NCBI GenBank assembly: GCA_016875165.1
Contig: VGSF01000009.1
Location: 16,068 to 80,067, forward strand
Origin: Deltaproteobacteria bacterium
Lineage (GTDB): Bacteria > Desulfobacterota > SM23-61
Reading direction: 5' to 3'
Length of the DNA: 64,000 nucleotides
The position numbers and the translations under genes were made by a program. Under the pieces are notes generated by a model, which saw only the letters and a program-made list of their open reading frames with translations, was not told the DNA's origin and ran no database searches. Shown piece by piece: positions 1-10,020 of this stretch (the stretch's first letter is position 1; each line of letters begins with the position of its first letter).

Positions 1-1
1 G

Positions 2-133
2 CTGAAAGACGAAAGCCTCGAAGATTCCGAAAATCTCCCCTCTCCCGACCTGATCGCCGCCGAGATTGTTGAGAATTTAGAATCCGCCCTGGAACAGTTT
101 AGCGGCATTTATGAAAGCTTGGGTAATAAATGA
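2..133 (+). CDS. C-terminal end of a type I restriction-modification methyltransferase subunit (HsdM-like), truncated by window edge
   Basis: In-frame ...LPSPDLIAAEIVENLESALEQFSGIYESLGNK*; resembles HsdM C-termini (..AxEIVExLExALEQF..). Confidence 0.5.
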   Translation: MKDESLEDSENLPSPDLIAAEIVENLESALEQFSGIYESLGNK

Positions 134-337
134 GCAATACGGAAGTAGGGATCTGGCAAAGTCCAGGCAGAATAATTCTTGCCCCAAATTATTTAGATGT
201 CATTTAAATCTTTGGGCAGACTAAAAGGGGGCGGGCCACAGCTTGAGTTCTGAGCGGAAATTTATCGCAAGCCCTGCTTATTTGCGGCGTTTTCAATAGT
301 GATGATTAATGTTATAATTAAAATGAGGTGAAAATCA

Positions 338-1531
338 ATGAACAATAAAGAAAAAAGCCCATTCACCCCTGGCAGTCCGGTCCCCTATGAACTTTTTGTG
401 GGAAGGCAGAAACAGATCCGGGAGATCTTTCGTTATGTTGATCAAACCTCTATGGGAAAGCAGGATAATCTTTTTCTCATGGGGGATAGAGGGATAGGCA
501 AAAGCTCTATGGCTTCTTTTATTCGACATTTCGTCGCAACCCAGAAAAATTTTCTTGGGATTCATGTATTCTTAGGAAAGGTCTCTACCCTTGAAGAAAT
601 GGTTCGCCTCATCTTCGAACAACTGCTGAAAGAGGTTCATGGACAAACGTGGTTTGGTAATATTTCAGAGCTCTTTGGTAAATATATTAAGCAAATTGGA
701 CTATTCGGCATCTCCATTGGCTTTACCCCTCCCAAACAGGACCTGGAGGAATTAGTAAAGCGATTTCCTGAAGCCCTTTCCAATTTACTGAAAAAAATGA
801 AAGAACAAAGAAAAGGATTATTCATTGCTCTCGATGACATTAATGGGTTGGTAGAAAAGGTTGAATTTGCAAATTGGTACAAGAGTTTTGTGGATGAAGT
901 CGCAACCCATTATAACGAATTTCCGGTTTATATGATGCTCATCGGGCTTCCCGAAAAAAGGGAAATGCTATCGCATCTTCAGCCGTCTCTCATGCGAATC
1001 TTCAGGATTGTGGAAATTGATAAGCTTTCCAATGAAGAGGTCGGGCAATTTATTTCCCAGGCCTTTGAGAGCGTCAAAATGAAGATATCTCAAGAGGCCA
1101 TGGATCTCATGGTCAAATTTTCAAGTGGTTTGCCTGTTTTGATGCACGAAATTGGGGATGCCGTTTTTTGGATCGATTCTGACGGGACAGTGGACAGAGA
1201 AGATGCCCTTCAGGGTGTCTTATCAGCCGCCAAGCATGTCGGGGAGAAATATCTTGATCCCCAAATCTACAGGGTCATTCAGCGAAGCCAACGATACAAT
1301 TCTATTCTAAAAAAGATCGGGGCCCCGCTTTCCCGGAATTTTGTGAAGAAGGATATCGAAACCAGGTTGAATGAAAACGAGAGAAGGGTATTTCACAATT
1401 TTTTGCGAAGATTTAAGAAACTAGGCATCCTTGAGACCGATATCGAACATGGCTCTGGGGCTTATAGATTTGTGAACGAGATTTACCCGATTTATATTTG
1501 GATGCAGAGCCAAGAACCCAAACCCTCCTAA
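338..1531 (+). CDS. AAA+ ATPase (Orc1/Cdc6-like / archaeal-type ATPase)
   Basis: ORF 397 aa; FVGRQKQIREIF, Walker A GDRGIGKSS, Walker B-like GLFIALDDI; AGGTG-like SD upstream. Confidence 0.75.
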   Translation: MNNKEKSPFTPGSPVPYELFVGRQKQIREIFRYVDQTSMGKQDNLFLMGDRGIGKSSMASFIRHFVATQKNFLGIHVFLGKVSTLEEMVRLIFEQLLKEVHGQTWFGNISELFGKYIKQIGLFGISIGFTPPKQDLEELVKRFPEALSNLLKKMKEQRKGLFIALDDINGLVEKVEFANWYKSFVDEVATHYNEFPVYMMLIGLPEKREMLSHLQPSLMRIFRIVEIDKLSNEEVGQFISQAFESVKMKISQEAMDLMVKFSSGLPVLMHEIGDAVFWIDSDGTVDREDALQGVLSAAKHVGEKYLDPQIYRVIQRSQRYNSILKKIGAPLSRNFVKKDIETRLNENERRVFHNFLRRFKKLGILETDIEHGSGAYRFVNEIYPIYIWMQSQEPKPS

Positions 1532-1723
1532 AAACTTAAGCTGCCTTTTAAAAGGGCCTGGTCGCAACATGCAACAGATTTGATCCCTGAGATTCCTATT
1601 TCAAAATGTCCACAAGCAAGGATTTTTTCGGGCAAAAAAGCAAGTCGCAATCCGGTTTTAGGCAAGGTCATGGGAATCTTTGGCAATGGCCTATCACCGG
1701 CTTATAGGGTTGAGGTGTAAGAA

Positions 1724-1816
1724 ATGGCGAAAACTATATTTTTTCTGAGACAAAACGAAAAACTTTTTGGCGATTTTCGCGATTTGATTTTAGAAGCCCG
1801 CCAGGATGTAGCTTGA
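1724..1816 (+). pseudogene. Short remnant resembling the N-terminus of a DUF1016 (YhcG/PDDEXK) protein
   Basis: MAKTIFFLRQNEKLFGDFRDLILEARQDVA*; 'DLILEARQDVA' resembles the DUF1016 N-terminal helix; stops after 30 aa. Confidence 0.35.
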
Positions 1817-1890
1817 AATGAGAGCGGAGGCGGCGGTAAAACCATAATCCTAAGGCTAATGCAGGAGAAAAAATTATAAAAGGAGAGGAA

Positions 1891-2549
1891 ATGATCACTG
1901 AAGATCGTGTTAAGAATTTTTAAAGATTTAAAGAAGAGCAATTCCTTCTCCGTGAGCGTGTAGTCCTTGCCGGCCCGAACAATTCAGGAAAGTCTACACT
2001 CCTGCAAGCCATAGCAACCTGGAGGCTTGGACTTACAAAGTGGTGTGACCAACGAGCAAAATCTTCGGCAACAAGAAGAACAGGGGTTCCAATAACTCGG
2101 ACCGATTTTACCGCCCTTCCTCTGAGGGAGATGAACCTATCGTGGGAAGGAAGAAGTGTTGCTGGGGGAGGAAAAAAAGAGTCGAGGTTTATTGAAATTA
2201 TATTAGAGGGCAGTTCGAATGAGAGGGATTGGAAATGCGGTACGAAATTGAGAATTATTTACTCGTTCCCGAAGCAATAAAGCGCTATTTGGCATCCCTT
2301 CCTCTTTTTACATCAAAGGTTGATAAGGAATTTTGGAAGCAAGTTCCTTTAGGGACGGATTTATTTAGTGGCCATGTTTCCCTTGTAAGGGTGAAAGGAA
2401 GTGATGAATTCCTTGTTCCTCTCCTCACCGAAGCAGGTAAGCCCACGCCGAAGAAAGACCTATGCCTCATAGCAGCAACCATGAAGGCAGAAGAAATTCA
2501 TCCTGAAGTGAAGGAAAAACTTGATGAAATATCAAAAACCTTGGTTTGA
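1891..2549 (+). pseudogene. Decayed OLD/RecF-like AAA ATPase: internal stop plus internal deletion/frameshift
   Basis: Frame 1: MITEDRVKNF*RFKEEQFLLRERVVLAGPNNSGKSTLLQAIATWRLGLTKW...; C-terminal part in frame 3 (ORF 2229..2549) with EIENYLLVPEAIKRYL typical of OLD Toprim regions. Confidence 0.7.
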
Positions 2550-2839
2550 ACAATAAAGTCTGAAACCAAAAAAGAAGTTGATAAATAAAAAGGTTTTCCT
2601 TTCCCAGGAAAAGAAGGGGTGTAAAAAGGGGGCAACTATTAAAAGGCCTTAATAATCATTGACTATTTCCGTTCTATTTCGTAAGTTCATTGTATAGGAA
2701 CTTCCTTTTTCCAACTTTAGTCCGCCTTAGGCGGATTACTTTAGACGCTTGACACTTATCCTTAACTTTTTCTTAATCAGGCCTTTAAAAACGCTGTGAT
2801 CTCTGTGTTCTCTGTGTTCTCTGTGGCTAATTTATTTTT

Positions 2840-3391
2840 ATGGCTTATTTAAAAGGAAATCTTCACCTGCACACCATATTTTCCGATGGGTCTCAAACCC
2901 CGGAGGAAATGCTTACCATCTACCACGACCTGGGATACGACTTTGTCGGCTTCACGGATCATGACTATCTCATCCGTCCGCACTACTGGGAGGGCATTCC
3001 CGAAAGTAACGGCAGTCTTATCGTATTCAAAGGACTCGAGTTGGAATATCCACCCCTGCGCTACCAGCACATCGGGAAAATCCTGGGGGAAGAGGAAACC
3101 CTGTTCGTCTTCAACCACCCGCAGCAATACCGGCTTTCAGTCGCAGAAGTCAACCGGCAGATTGAATTGATTTCCCGGGACATGCCCATCCACTGCCTGG
3201 AGGTAACGGATAAAGGGGTTTATACGAAGGTGTATGACATCCCTGAAATTCCACTTCCGAAAATCGCTTCCGACGATGCGCACACCCCTGACCAATGCGG
3301 TATGGCCTGGATTGAAGTCCACAGCCGGCGGGAGAAAGATGCGATTCTCCGGGCTATTAAACAGGGGGATTTTAAGATCGGGCTGAAATAG
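2840..3391 (+). CDS. PHP domain metal-dependent phosphoesterase
   Basis: GNLHLHTIFSDGSQTPEEML..GYDFVGFTDHD and late DDAH motif. Confidence 0.85.
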   Translation: MAYLKGNLHLHTIFSDGSQTPEEMLTIYHDLGYDFVGFTDHDYLIRPHYWEGIPESNGSLIVFKGLELEYPPLRYQHIGKILGEEETLFVFNHPQQYRLSVAEVNRQIELISRDMPIHCLEVTDKGVYTKVYDIPEIPLPKIASDDAHTPDQCGMAWIEVHSRREKDAILRAIKQGDFKIGLK

Positions 3392-3455
3392 CCGTCAGCT
3401 TTCATCCGCGGGAAAAAATATTTGTGCTGAAAGCTGACCGCTGATGGCTATTTGT

Positions 3456-4064
3456 TCAGAGAAAAAAACTCACGTCCCCCTTGCCTTTGCGCAACACCTT
3501 GGGCATATCATCTGTCAGGTCAAGAACGCTGGAAGGTTCTGAGACCAGAATCCCGCCATCGATCACCACATCCAGCGTATGCCCCAGCTTTTTCTCTATC
3601 TCCGCCGGATCATACAAAACTTCTCCTGTGGTCAGCGTGGCGCTGGTGCTGATGATGGGATGCCCTAATTCCTTGACGATGGCCAGGCATATAGGATTGT
3701 TGGGAACCCGAATCCCCGCAGTCATCCGGCGGGTGAGCATAATCTTGGGAACCAGCTTGGTGCCTTCCAGGATGAAGGTGTATGGACCTGGCAGGAAGCG
3801 TCTCATCGTCTTATAGGCATAGTTGGAAACCTTGCCATAGAGGCTGATGGACTTCAGGTCGGCGCAAATGAAACTGAAGGGCCGGTTCTTCTCGCTTCGT
3901 TTGATCTGGTAGATGCGTTCAATGCCTTTTTTATTATAGAGCGAACAGCCCAGCCCATAAACCGTATCGGTGGGGTAAGCAATGACTCCTCCATCTTTCA
4001 ATATTTTAACTGCTTGGCCAATCAGCCGTGGTTGAGGATTTTGGGGGTTCATCCGCATCAGCAT
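3456..4064 (-). CDS. L-threonylcarbamoyladenylate synthase (Sua5/YciO/YrdC family)
   Basis: GGVIAYPTDTVYGLGCS, KRSEKNRPFS, RVPNNPICLAI, ISTSAT motifs. Confidence 0.88.
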   Translation of the reverse strand: MLMRMNPQNPQPRLIGQAVKILKDGGVIAYPTDTVYGLGCSLYNKKGIERIYQIKRSEKNRPFSFICADLKSISLYGKVSNYAYKTMRRFLPGPYTFILEGTKLVPKIMLTRRMTAGIRVPNNPICLAIVKELGHPIISTSATLTTGEVLYDPAEIEKKLGHTLDVVIDGGILVSEPSSVLDLTDDMPKVLRKGKGDVSFFL

Positions 4065-4556
4065 ATTTACCCTCCTTCCTTAGATAAAATCTTCCTTACC
4101 CACGTTCAGCTCATCGAATGCCCGCATTCCACCTCTTATCCGGATAATGAAAATTAAACACCAATTTCAATAAAATGACAAGGATTGAATCCAAATTTCT
4201 TTCCACCCTCCAGTTTTTAGTTCGGGCCCAGGCTCTGGCCCAGAGGCGCTTCGCTCGGAAGAATAAGGCAGTAGTCTATCCATAGGAGAGGGCGGCCGGG
4301 TGTGATTTAAGTGGCTTTTTAAATAGGCTTATCAATCAACTCACCTTGCCGATCTCCTGGCCGCCTCCCTTTGCGGATGGCCAGAAGGGAATCTTAAGCA
4401 AGTCTGATCCCGGCCGATTCTTCCTTCTCTCAGCGCCCCCGGGCCAGAGCCACGATAAACTGGGGGATGGCAAGATTCATATTTTTCTTGCCCAAAATTT
4501 CCCATCCATGTTAGATTGAATTTCAAAATTTTTTAAAACTTGAGGTCGAATGGGAA

Positions 4557-4760
4557 ATGGGTAAGATCATCATCAACCGCGAGCGCTGCAAGGCATGCGC
4601 TTTTTGCGCTTCCGTCTGTCCTAAGAAATTGATCTTCTTCAGCCAGGAAGTTAACAGCCAGGGCTTTTACCCGGTGGAACTTCGGATGGAGGAGGAATGC
4701 ACTGGCTGCGCCCTTTGCGCAGAGACCTGCCCGGATGTGGCCATCGAAGTGTGGAGGTAG
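4557..4760 (+). CDS. 2-oxoacid:ferredoxin oxidoreductase, delta (4Fe-4S) subunit
   Basis: Two CxxCxxxCP clusters (CKACAFCASVCP, CTGCALCAETCP) directly upstream of alpha subunit. Confidence 0.85.
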   Translation: MGKIIINRERCKACAFCASVCPKKLIFFSQEVNSQGFYPVELRMEEECTGCALCAETCPDVAIEVWR

Positions 4761-4766
4761 GGCGCA

Positions 4767-5822
4767 GTGGAAAAAAGACTCTTTCTCCGCGGGAATCAAG
4801 CTCTGGCTATGGGCGCCATTAAAGCTGGCTGCCGCTTTTATTTCGGCTACCCCATAACACCCCAGAACGATATTCCTGAGTTTTTTTCGAAACAGATGGT
4901 AAAAGTGGAAGGGTGTTTCATCCAGGCCGAAAGCGAAGTGGCTTCTATCAACATGATTCTGGGCGCTGCCGCAGCCGGAGCCCGGGCCATGACCTCCTCT
5001 TCCAGCCCGGGCCTCTCTCTCATGCAGGAGGGCCTTTCTTATTTGGCCGGAAGCGAGCTTCCGGCTGTGGTCGCCAACATCAGTCGCAGCGGCCCTGGCC
5101 TGGGCGGGATCTCCACCTCCCAGGGAGATTACTTCCAGGCCACGCGCGGCGGCGGGCATGGAGATTACCGCACCCTCGTACTCGCCCCTTCTTCTGTGCA
5201 GGAGATGCATGATCTGACTCTCCTGGCCTTCGACCTGGCCGACAAATATCGTAACCCGGTAATTATTCTGGCCGATGCTGTTCTGGGACAAATTCAGGAG
5301 ACCATGGTGGATCGGCCATATCAACCCCTGGAACTTCCCCCGAAGGACTGGATTCTTGCCGGAGCTTCGGGAAGAGACCCCCGCCTGATCAAATCTCTCT
5401 ACCTTAAAGAAGGGGATATGGAAAGACACAACTGGAAACTCTTCGAGAAATACCAGCGGATGAAAAAGGAAGACGTCCGGTATGAAAATTCCCTGGAAGA
5501 AGAGGCCGAGTTGATAGTCGTGTCTTTCGGCACAGCCGCCCGCGTCGCCAAAAGCGCCATCCGCCTGGCCCGGGCCGAGGGCCTCAAGGTCGGTCTTTTC
5601 CGGCCGATTACCCTGTTTCCCTTCCCTGAAAAAGCCCTGTTCGACCTTTCCCAGCGGGTGAAACGCTTCTTAACCATCGAGATAAACACCGGACAAATGG
5701 TCGAGGACGTAAAACTGTCCGTGGCCCGTGACGCCGATGTCCATTTCTATGGCCATGCCCCGGGTTCTCCCCCGGTCCCCGAGGAACTTTTAAATGCTAT
5801 TAAAAAGGTTGTATCAGTTTAG
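4767..5822 (+). CDS. 2-oxoacid:ferredoxin oxidoreductase, alpha subunit
   Basis: GNQALAMGAIKAGCRFYFGYPITPQNDIPEF; TSSSSPGLSLMQEGLSYLAGSELP. Confidence 0.9.
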   Translation: MEKRLFLRGNQALAMGAIKAGCRFYFGYPITPQNDIPEFFSKQMVKVEGCFIQAESEVASINMILGAAAAGARAMTSSSSPGLSLMQEGLSYLAGSELPAVVANISRSGPGLGGISTSQGDYFQATRGGGHGDYRTLVLAPSSVQEMHDLTLLAFDLADKYRNPVIILADAVLGQIQETMVDRPYQPLELPPKDWILAGASGRDPRLIKSLYLKEGDMERHNWKLFEKYQRMKKEDVRYENSLEEEAELIVVSFGTAARVAKSAIRLARAEGLKVGLFRPITLFPFPEKALFDLSQRVKRFLTIEINTGQMVEDVKLSVARDADVHFYGHAPGSPPVPEELLNAIKKVVSV

Positions 5823-5855
5823 AATTTTGAAAAAATGGCGGCAACGTCTCTGTTT

Positions 5856-6025
5856 GGGTTCGGGGGCTAACCCGGAACGCGCCGGAAGCATCGGTTGGGC
5901 TTCCTCTTGTCTCCGAGGATGAAAGCTTGTTTCCTCCGAAGGAGGCGGGGATTATTTTCCCCGCCCCATTCACGGAGAAATAAGCGCCTTATGATTCCAA
6001 GCGGGCCGGTCTGGCCCCCGAACCC
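5856..6025. repeat. Palindromic insert with 12-nt terminal inverted repeats between the alpha and beta subunit genes
   Basis: GGGTTCGGGGGC at 5856-5867 and its exact reverse complement GCCCCCGAACCC at 6014-6025; inner hairpin GGCGGGGA-TTATTT-TCCCCGCC at 5944-5965. Confidence 0.55.
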
Positions 6026-6101
6026 TGGAATCCCTTGGCCCTGGTAACAGGCCTTTCTTCAAAGAACTAAAGTATTACAAAAAGTTTATTGAGGCTTTAC
6101 C

Positions 6102-6854
6102 ATGAAGCAAGTGTTCAAACGCCCCCGGAGTCTTAAAGATGTCTCCTTTCATTTTTGCCCCGGCTGTCACCACGGGACAATTCACCGTTTGGTTGCCGAG
6201 GCCATCGACTATTACGATCTGCGCGAGAGAACCATCGGCGTTGCCGGCGTGGGTTGCTCGGTATTCGTTTATGAGTATTTCGACATAGACGTGGCCGAAG
6301 CGCCCCATGGCCGGGCTCCGGCAGTAGCTACCGGCCTGAAACGCGCTCTTCCCGACCGGGTCGTTTTTACTTATCAGGGCGACGGAGATCTGGCTTCCAT
6401 AGGAATGTCCGAGATTGTGCATACGGCCAACCGGGGAGAAAACGTTACTGTTATTTTTGTGAACAACACGGTTTACGGCATGACCGGCGGACAGATGGCT
6501 CCCACCACCTTGCTGGGACAGCCTACCACCACCTCCCCCTATGGCCGCGACTTTGTCCAAAATGGCTATCCGATCCGTATGGCTGAAATGATTGCCAACC
6601 TTGAAGGAGCATCCTTTTCCGCCCGGGTGGCTTTGAACACACCGGCCAATTTAATGAAAGCCAAAAAGACCGTGCGGCGGGCTTTCGAGATGCAGATGAA
6701 TAATCTGGGGTTCACTTTCGTGGAGCTTCTCGCTGCCTGTCCGACGAACTGGGGCATGAATTCCCTCAAGGCTAACGAAAGGGTGGAGAAAGAACTTATC
6801 CCTTATTTCCCTTTAGGAACTTTCAAGGAAAAGAAGGAACCCGACCACCTGTAA
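6102..6854 (+). CDS. 2-oxoacid:ferredoxin oxidoreductase, beta subunit (TPP-binding)
   Basis: FCPGCHHG..., GVGCSVF, APHGRAPAVATGLKRALP, YQGDGDLASIG..NNTVYGMTGGQMAPTT. Confidence 0.92.
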   Translation: MKQVFKRPRSLKDVSFHFCPGCHHGTIHRLVAEAIDYYDLRERTIGVAGVGCSVFVYEYFDIDVAEAPHGRAPAVATGLKRALPDRVVFTYQGDGDLASIGMSEIVHTANRGENVTVIFVNNTVYGMTGGQMAPTTLLGQPTTTSPYGRDFVQNGYPIRMAEMIANLEGASFSARVALNTPANLMKAKKTVRRAFEMQMNNLGFTFVELLAACPTNWGMNSLKANERVEKELIPYFPLGTFKEKKEPDHL

Positions 6855-6918
6855 AAAACAGGGTTCAAGGAAAATATTTTTTCATTTGAATCCTTGAACC
6901 CTTTATTTGGAGTTTTTA

Positions 6919-7473
6919 ATGTACCATGAAATCATCATGAGTGGAGTTGGCGGCCAGGGAATCATGGTTATCGGTAGCCTTCTGGCTCAAGCCGCCTTCC
7001 TGGAAAATTTGAACGTTACGTACACCCCCATTTACGGCGTAGAGAAGCGCGGGGGCCATGCGGACTGCACTGTCGTCATCTCCTCCGAAGAAATAGGGTC
7101 TCCCATTGTTGACTCTCCCCAATCCTGCATCATCATGAGCAGGCCTTCTCTTGTTAAATACGGCCCCAGGGTTAAGCCCGGCGGATTTCTCCTGCTGAAC
7201 AGTTCTTTTGTGGACCCCCAGGAAGTAACGCGAAAAGACCTGGACATTCTCTCTATCCCGGCTCTGGAGATCGCCCAAACCCTGGGCAATGACCGGCTTA
7301 GCAATATGGTGATCATCGGCGCTTTTGTGGAAAAAATTAGGGTGGTGAGTCTGGACACCCTGGCCGCCGCCCTCTCTCAGATTTTCGAAGAACATTACCA
7401 TCGCTTGCTCCCGGCCAATGCCGCAGCCATAAGCAAGGGCGCTGAATATGTAAGAAATTCCGTTCCCCAATGA
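6919..7473 (+). CDS. 2-oxoacid:ferredoxin oxidoreductase, gamma subunit
   Basis: EIIMSGVGGQGIMVIGSLLAQAAF...TYTPIYGVEKRGGHADCTVVIS. Confidence 0.92.
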   Translation: MYHEIIMSGVGGQGIMVIGSLLAQAAFLENLNVTYTPIYGVEKRGGHADCTVVISSEEIGSPIVDSPQSCIIMSRPSLVKYGPRVKPGGFLLLNSSFVDPQEVTRKDLDILSIPALEIAQTLGNDRLSNMVIIGAFVEKIRVVSLDTLAAALSQIFEEHYHRLLPANAAAISKGAEYVRNSVPQ

Positions 7474-7538
7474 TTCAGCCTACGGGTGTTTTCTAATTTT
7501 CTCATGAACCATAGACCACTTGAATCATCGAACTTTTT

Positions 7539-8393
7539 ATGATGGAACTTCAAGAACACATTCTGGCGCGAGCGAAACCTTATGTAGCTCCCAATAATCA
7601 GACGTTTCGCACCATCTCCTTGCCCGACCGGGATGCCCTTGCCGCAACACTCGGCCTCGCCAAAAGAAACGTGGAAATATCCGCTCTGGAGGCGGGGGTT
7701 GTCCCGCAGCGTTATCTGCGCAATATGGGATCGCTTAAAATATCCGGGCAGCTTAGGCTTCTTAAAGCCAGGGCGCTGCTCATCGGGGCAGGAGGATTAG
7801 GGGGAACCATTGCCCAGCTTTTGGCCAGGATGGGCCTGGGAATCCTAACTATTGCCGACGGAGACTCCTTCAGCGAAGATAACTTGAACCGTCAGGCTTT
7901 TGCTAAGGAATCAAACGTGGGAACAAGCAAAGTCCAGGTAGCCAGGTCCGTAATTCTCTCGATCAACGCCGCCACGGAAGTGGAAATCTATGATGGGTTT
8001 GTGGGGGAAAAAGAATTTCTTTCGCTTTTAAAAGGGGCGGACGCGGCCATTGATGCCCTGGATAATATGCCCACTCGATTCCTTTTGGAAAAAGCTTGCA
8101 AAGAATTGCAGGTCCCCCTGGTTCACGGAGCAGTTGCTGGATTCAGCGGGCAGGTCACAACCACCTACCCCGAAGACGTCGGTTTCCGCGCTTTTTATGG
8201 AGATCCCCAGAGCATACCGGAAAAGGGGATCGAGGTGGAGCTGGGAAATTTAGCCGGGATCGTATCCGCCATAGCTTCCCTGCAGGTCCAGGAGGTGGTA
8301 AAAATCATCACCGGCCTGGGGCGACCGCTCCGTAACCGCCTCCTGTTCCTCGACTCCCTTAACGGCTCAGCCGAGATTATCTCCCTGAAGTAA
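7539..8393 (+). CDS. ThiF/MoeB/HesA-family E1-like adenylyltransferase
   Basis: ALLIGAGGLGGTIAQLLARMGLGILTIADGDSFSEDNLNRQ; DALDNMPTRFLLEKAC. Canonical CxxC zinc pairs not seen. Confidence 0.85.
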   Translation: MMELQEHILARAKPYVAPNNQTFRTISLPDRDALAATLGLAKRNVEISALEAGVVPQRYLRNMGSLKISGQLRLLKARALLIGAGGLGGTIAQLLARMGLGILTIADGDSFSEDNLNRQAFAKESNVGTSKVQVARSVILSINAATEVEIYDGFVGEKEFLSLLKGADAAIDALDNMPTRFLLEKACKELQVPLVHGAVAGFSGQVTTTYPEDVGFRAFYGDPQSIPEKGIEVELGNLAGIVSAIASLQVQEVVKIITGLGRPLRNRLLFLDSLNGSAEIISLK

Positions 8394-8523
8394 CTCAATT
8401 CCTTTTCTTTCCCTTTTTTCATTCACGGATCGGCAACGCTCCTTAAAAAGTAAAGGAGGACGCGATTAATTAAAGCTTGACTCCCCTGCCGTTCCTTTAT
8501 ATTCTCTCCTCTGTTGGTATTTT

Positions 8524-8669
8524 TGATGATCTCGTTAAAAATCCTTTTTGCCCCTTTTTGGTCATTCCCGTGAAAGCGGGAATCCAGTATTTTCAATCAG
8601 TTCTGTCCGCTTCAGGCGGACTGCTTTCGCAGGAGTGACGGGTTTTCCGCCTTTTTACAAAACCATCAT
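8524..8669. repeat. Degenerate copy of TGATG..TCGTAAAAAGTC palindromic element
   Basis: TGATGATCTCGTTAAAAATCC ... CTTTTTACAAAACCATCA with CATTCC..GGAATCCAGT core. Confidence 0.5.
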
Positions 8670-8723
8670 TTTTGAATGAAATGAACGCTTTAACTCGGCG
8701 TGTCATGACCACGGAGGAAATGG

Positions 8724-9695
8724 ATGGACGACAGCAAGTTACCAAATCCGAATTTATTCGACGATCCCCCCCCTCCGCCCAAACTCCGCAGGCAGCCGCT
8801 GCCCTCGAGTTCGCCGAAGCCGCCAGAGGAGGATCCAAACGCCCCGGAAAGGGTGCGCCGGATTATGGCCAGCGTGAGTTACCGCCGGGCGGATTGTGAC
8901 CTGGAATTCCTCCAGCGGGATGAACTCAGGTCTACCCGTTTGCAGCTTGAATTCTTGAAACCCGAACTAATTTTGCTGGAGCATGGAGTTTGTGACACAA
9001 TCGTAGTTTTCGGAGGCACGCGCATCGTTGAGCCGGCTGCGGCCCGGCTCAAAGTAGAACATGCCCGAAAGGCCCTGGAGCAAAATCCCCAAGACCCCAG
9101 CCTTAAAAACCGGTTGACGGTTTGCCAACGGATCCTGGCCAAGAGTCACTACTACGAAGTAGCCAGAGAGTTCGGGCAGATCGTAGGGCGGACCGGGCCA
9201 CAATCATCAGGTTGCCGGCTTATTGTGGTCACGGGGGGCGGGGCGGGACTTATGGAGGCAGCTAACCGCGGCGCTTACGAAGTCGGCGCCAAGTCAGCGG
9301 GCTTGAACATCGTTCTCCCTGATGAGCAGTTCCCGAATCCCTATATCACGCCAGAGCTTTGTTTTCAGTTCCGTTACTTTGGGCTGCGCAAGATGCACTT
9401 CATGATGCGGGCCAAGGCGTTTGTTGCTTTCCCTGGCGGATACGGAACTCTCGATGAGCTGTTTGAAGCGCTCTGCCTGATTCAAACACGCAAAATTAAA
9501 CCTTTGCCGGTGATCCTCGTCGGCGAGCAGTATTGGCGCCGGGTATTTGACGTTGATTTTCTCGCTGCCGAAGGAACCATTGATCCGGAGGATGTTGAAC
9601 TTTTTTGTTTCGCGGAGACTGCTGAACAAATCTGGAAATTTATCTGTGATTGGTACGAAAAAAACGGCGAACGGCTCGTCCCGTTTGAGCCTTGA
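8724..9695 (+). CDS. LOG-family / TIGR00730-type Rossmann-fold protein
   Basis: VVTGGGAGLMEAANRGA and FPGGYGTLDELFEAL signature. Confidence 0.85.
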   Translation: MDDSKLPNPNLFDDPPPPPKLRRQPLPSSSPKPPEEDPNAPERVRRIMASVSYRRADCDLEFLQRDELRSTRLQLEFLKPELILLEHGVCDTIVVFGGTRIVEPAAARLKVEHARKALEQNPQDPSLKNRLTVCQRILAKSHYYEVAREFGQIVGRTGPQSSGCRLIVVTGGGAGLMEAANRGAYEVGAKSAGLNIVLPDEQFPNPYITPELCFQFRYFGLRKMHFMMRAKAFVAFPGGYGTLDELFEALCLIQTRKIKPLPVILVGEQYWRRVFDVDFLAAEGTIDPEDVELFCFAETAEQIWKFICDWYEKNGERLVPFEP

Positions 9696-9818
9696 ACCCT
9701 GAAAGGGGAAGAAATCATCCCGGAACTTTCAGGCCGGTCGCACCAAAGCAGAAAGCCTTACCCCTCTATTTTACAGCTCGATCCGACAAAGTAAGCACCA
9801 CATATTACCTACCAATTA

Positions 9819-9953
9819 TGATGTTCTCGTAAAAAGTCTGAAAATGCCCTTTTCCGTCATTCCGGCGGAAGCCGGAATCCAGTATTTTCAAATGCTTATA
9901 AATACCCTGGACTCCGGTTTTCACCGGAGTGACGACTTTTTACGAGATGATCA
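9819..9953. repeat. Palindromic MITE/REP-like element, subtype A
   Basis: TGATGTTCTCGTAAAAAGTC...GACTTTTTACGAGATGATCA termini; CATTCCGGC..GGAATCCAG..CTGGACTCCGGTTTTCACCGGAGTGACG core. Confidence 0.8.
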
Positions 9954-10020
9954 ATTATAACCAGGCCCCCAAAAACAGAAACAGGCCCGCAGTAAGTTGA
10001 GGACCTGTTAGCTGTTAGCT

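Noticed and set aside
3481-3816. Plus-strand ORF opposite Sua5/YrdC
   Set aside because: Antisense shadow of a conserved gene.
4533-5429. 298-aa antisense ORF
   Set aside because: Fully overlaps the well-supported oxidoreductase delta/alpha subunit genes; shadow ORF of GC-rich coding DNA.
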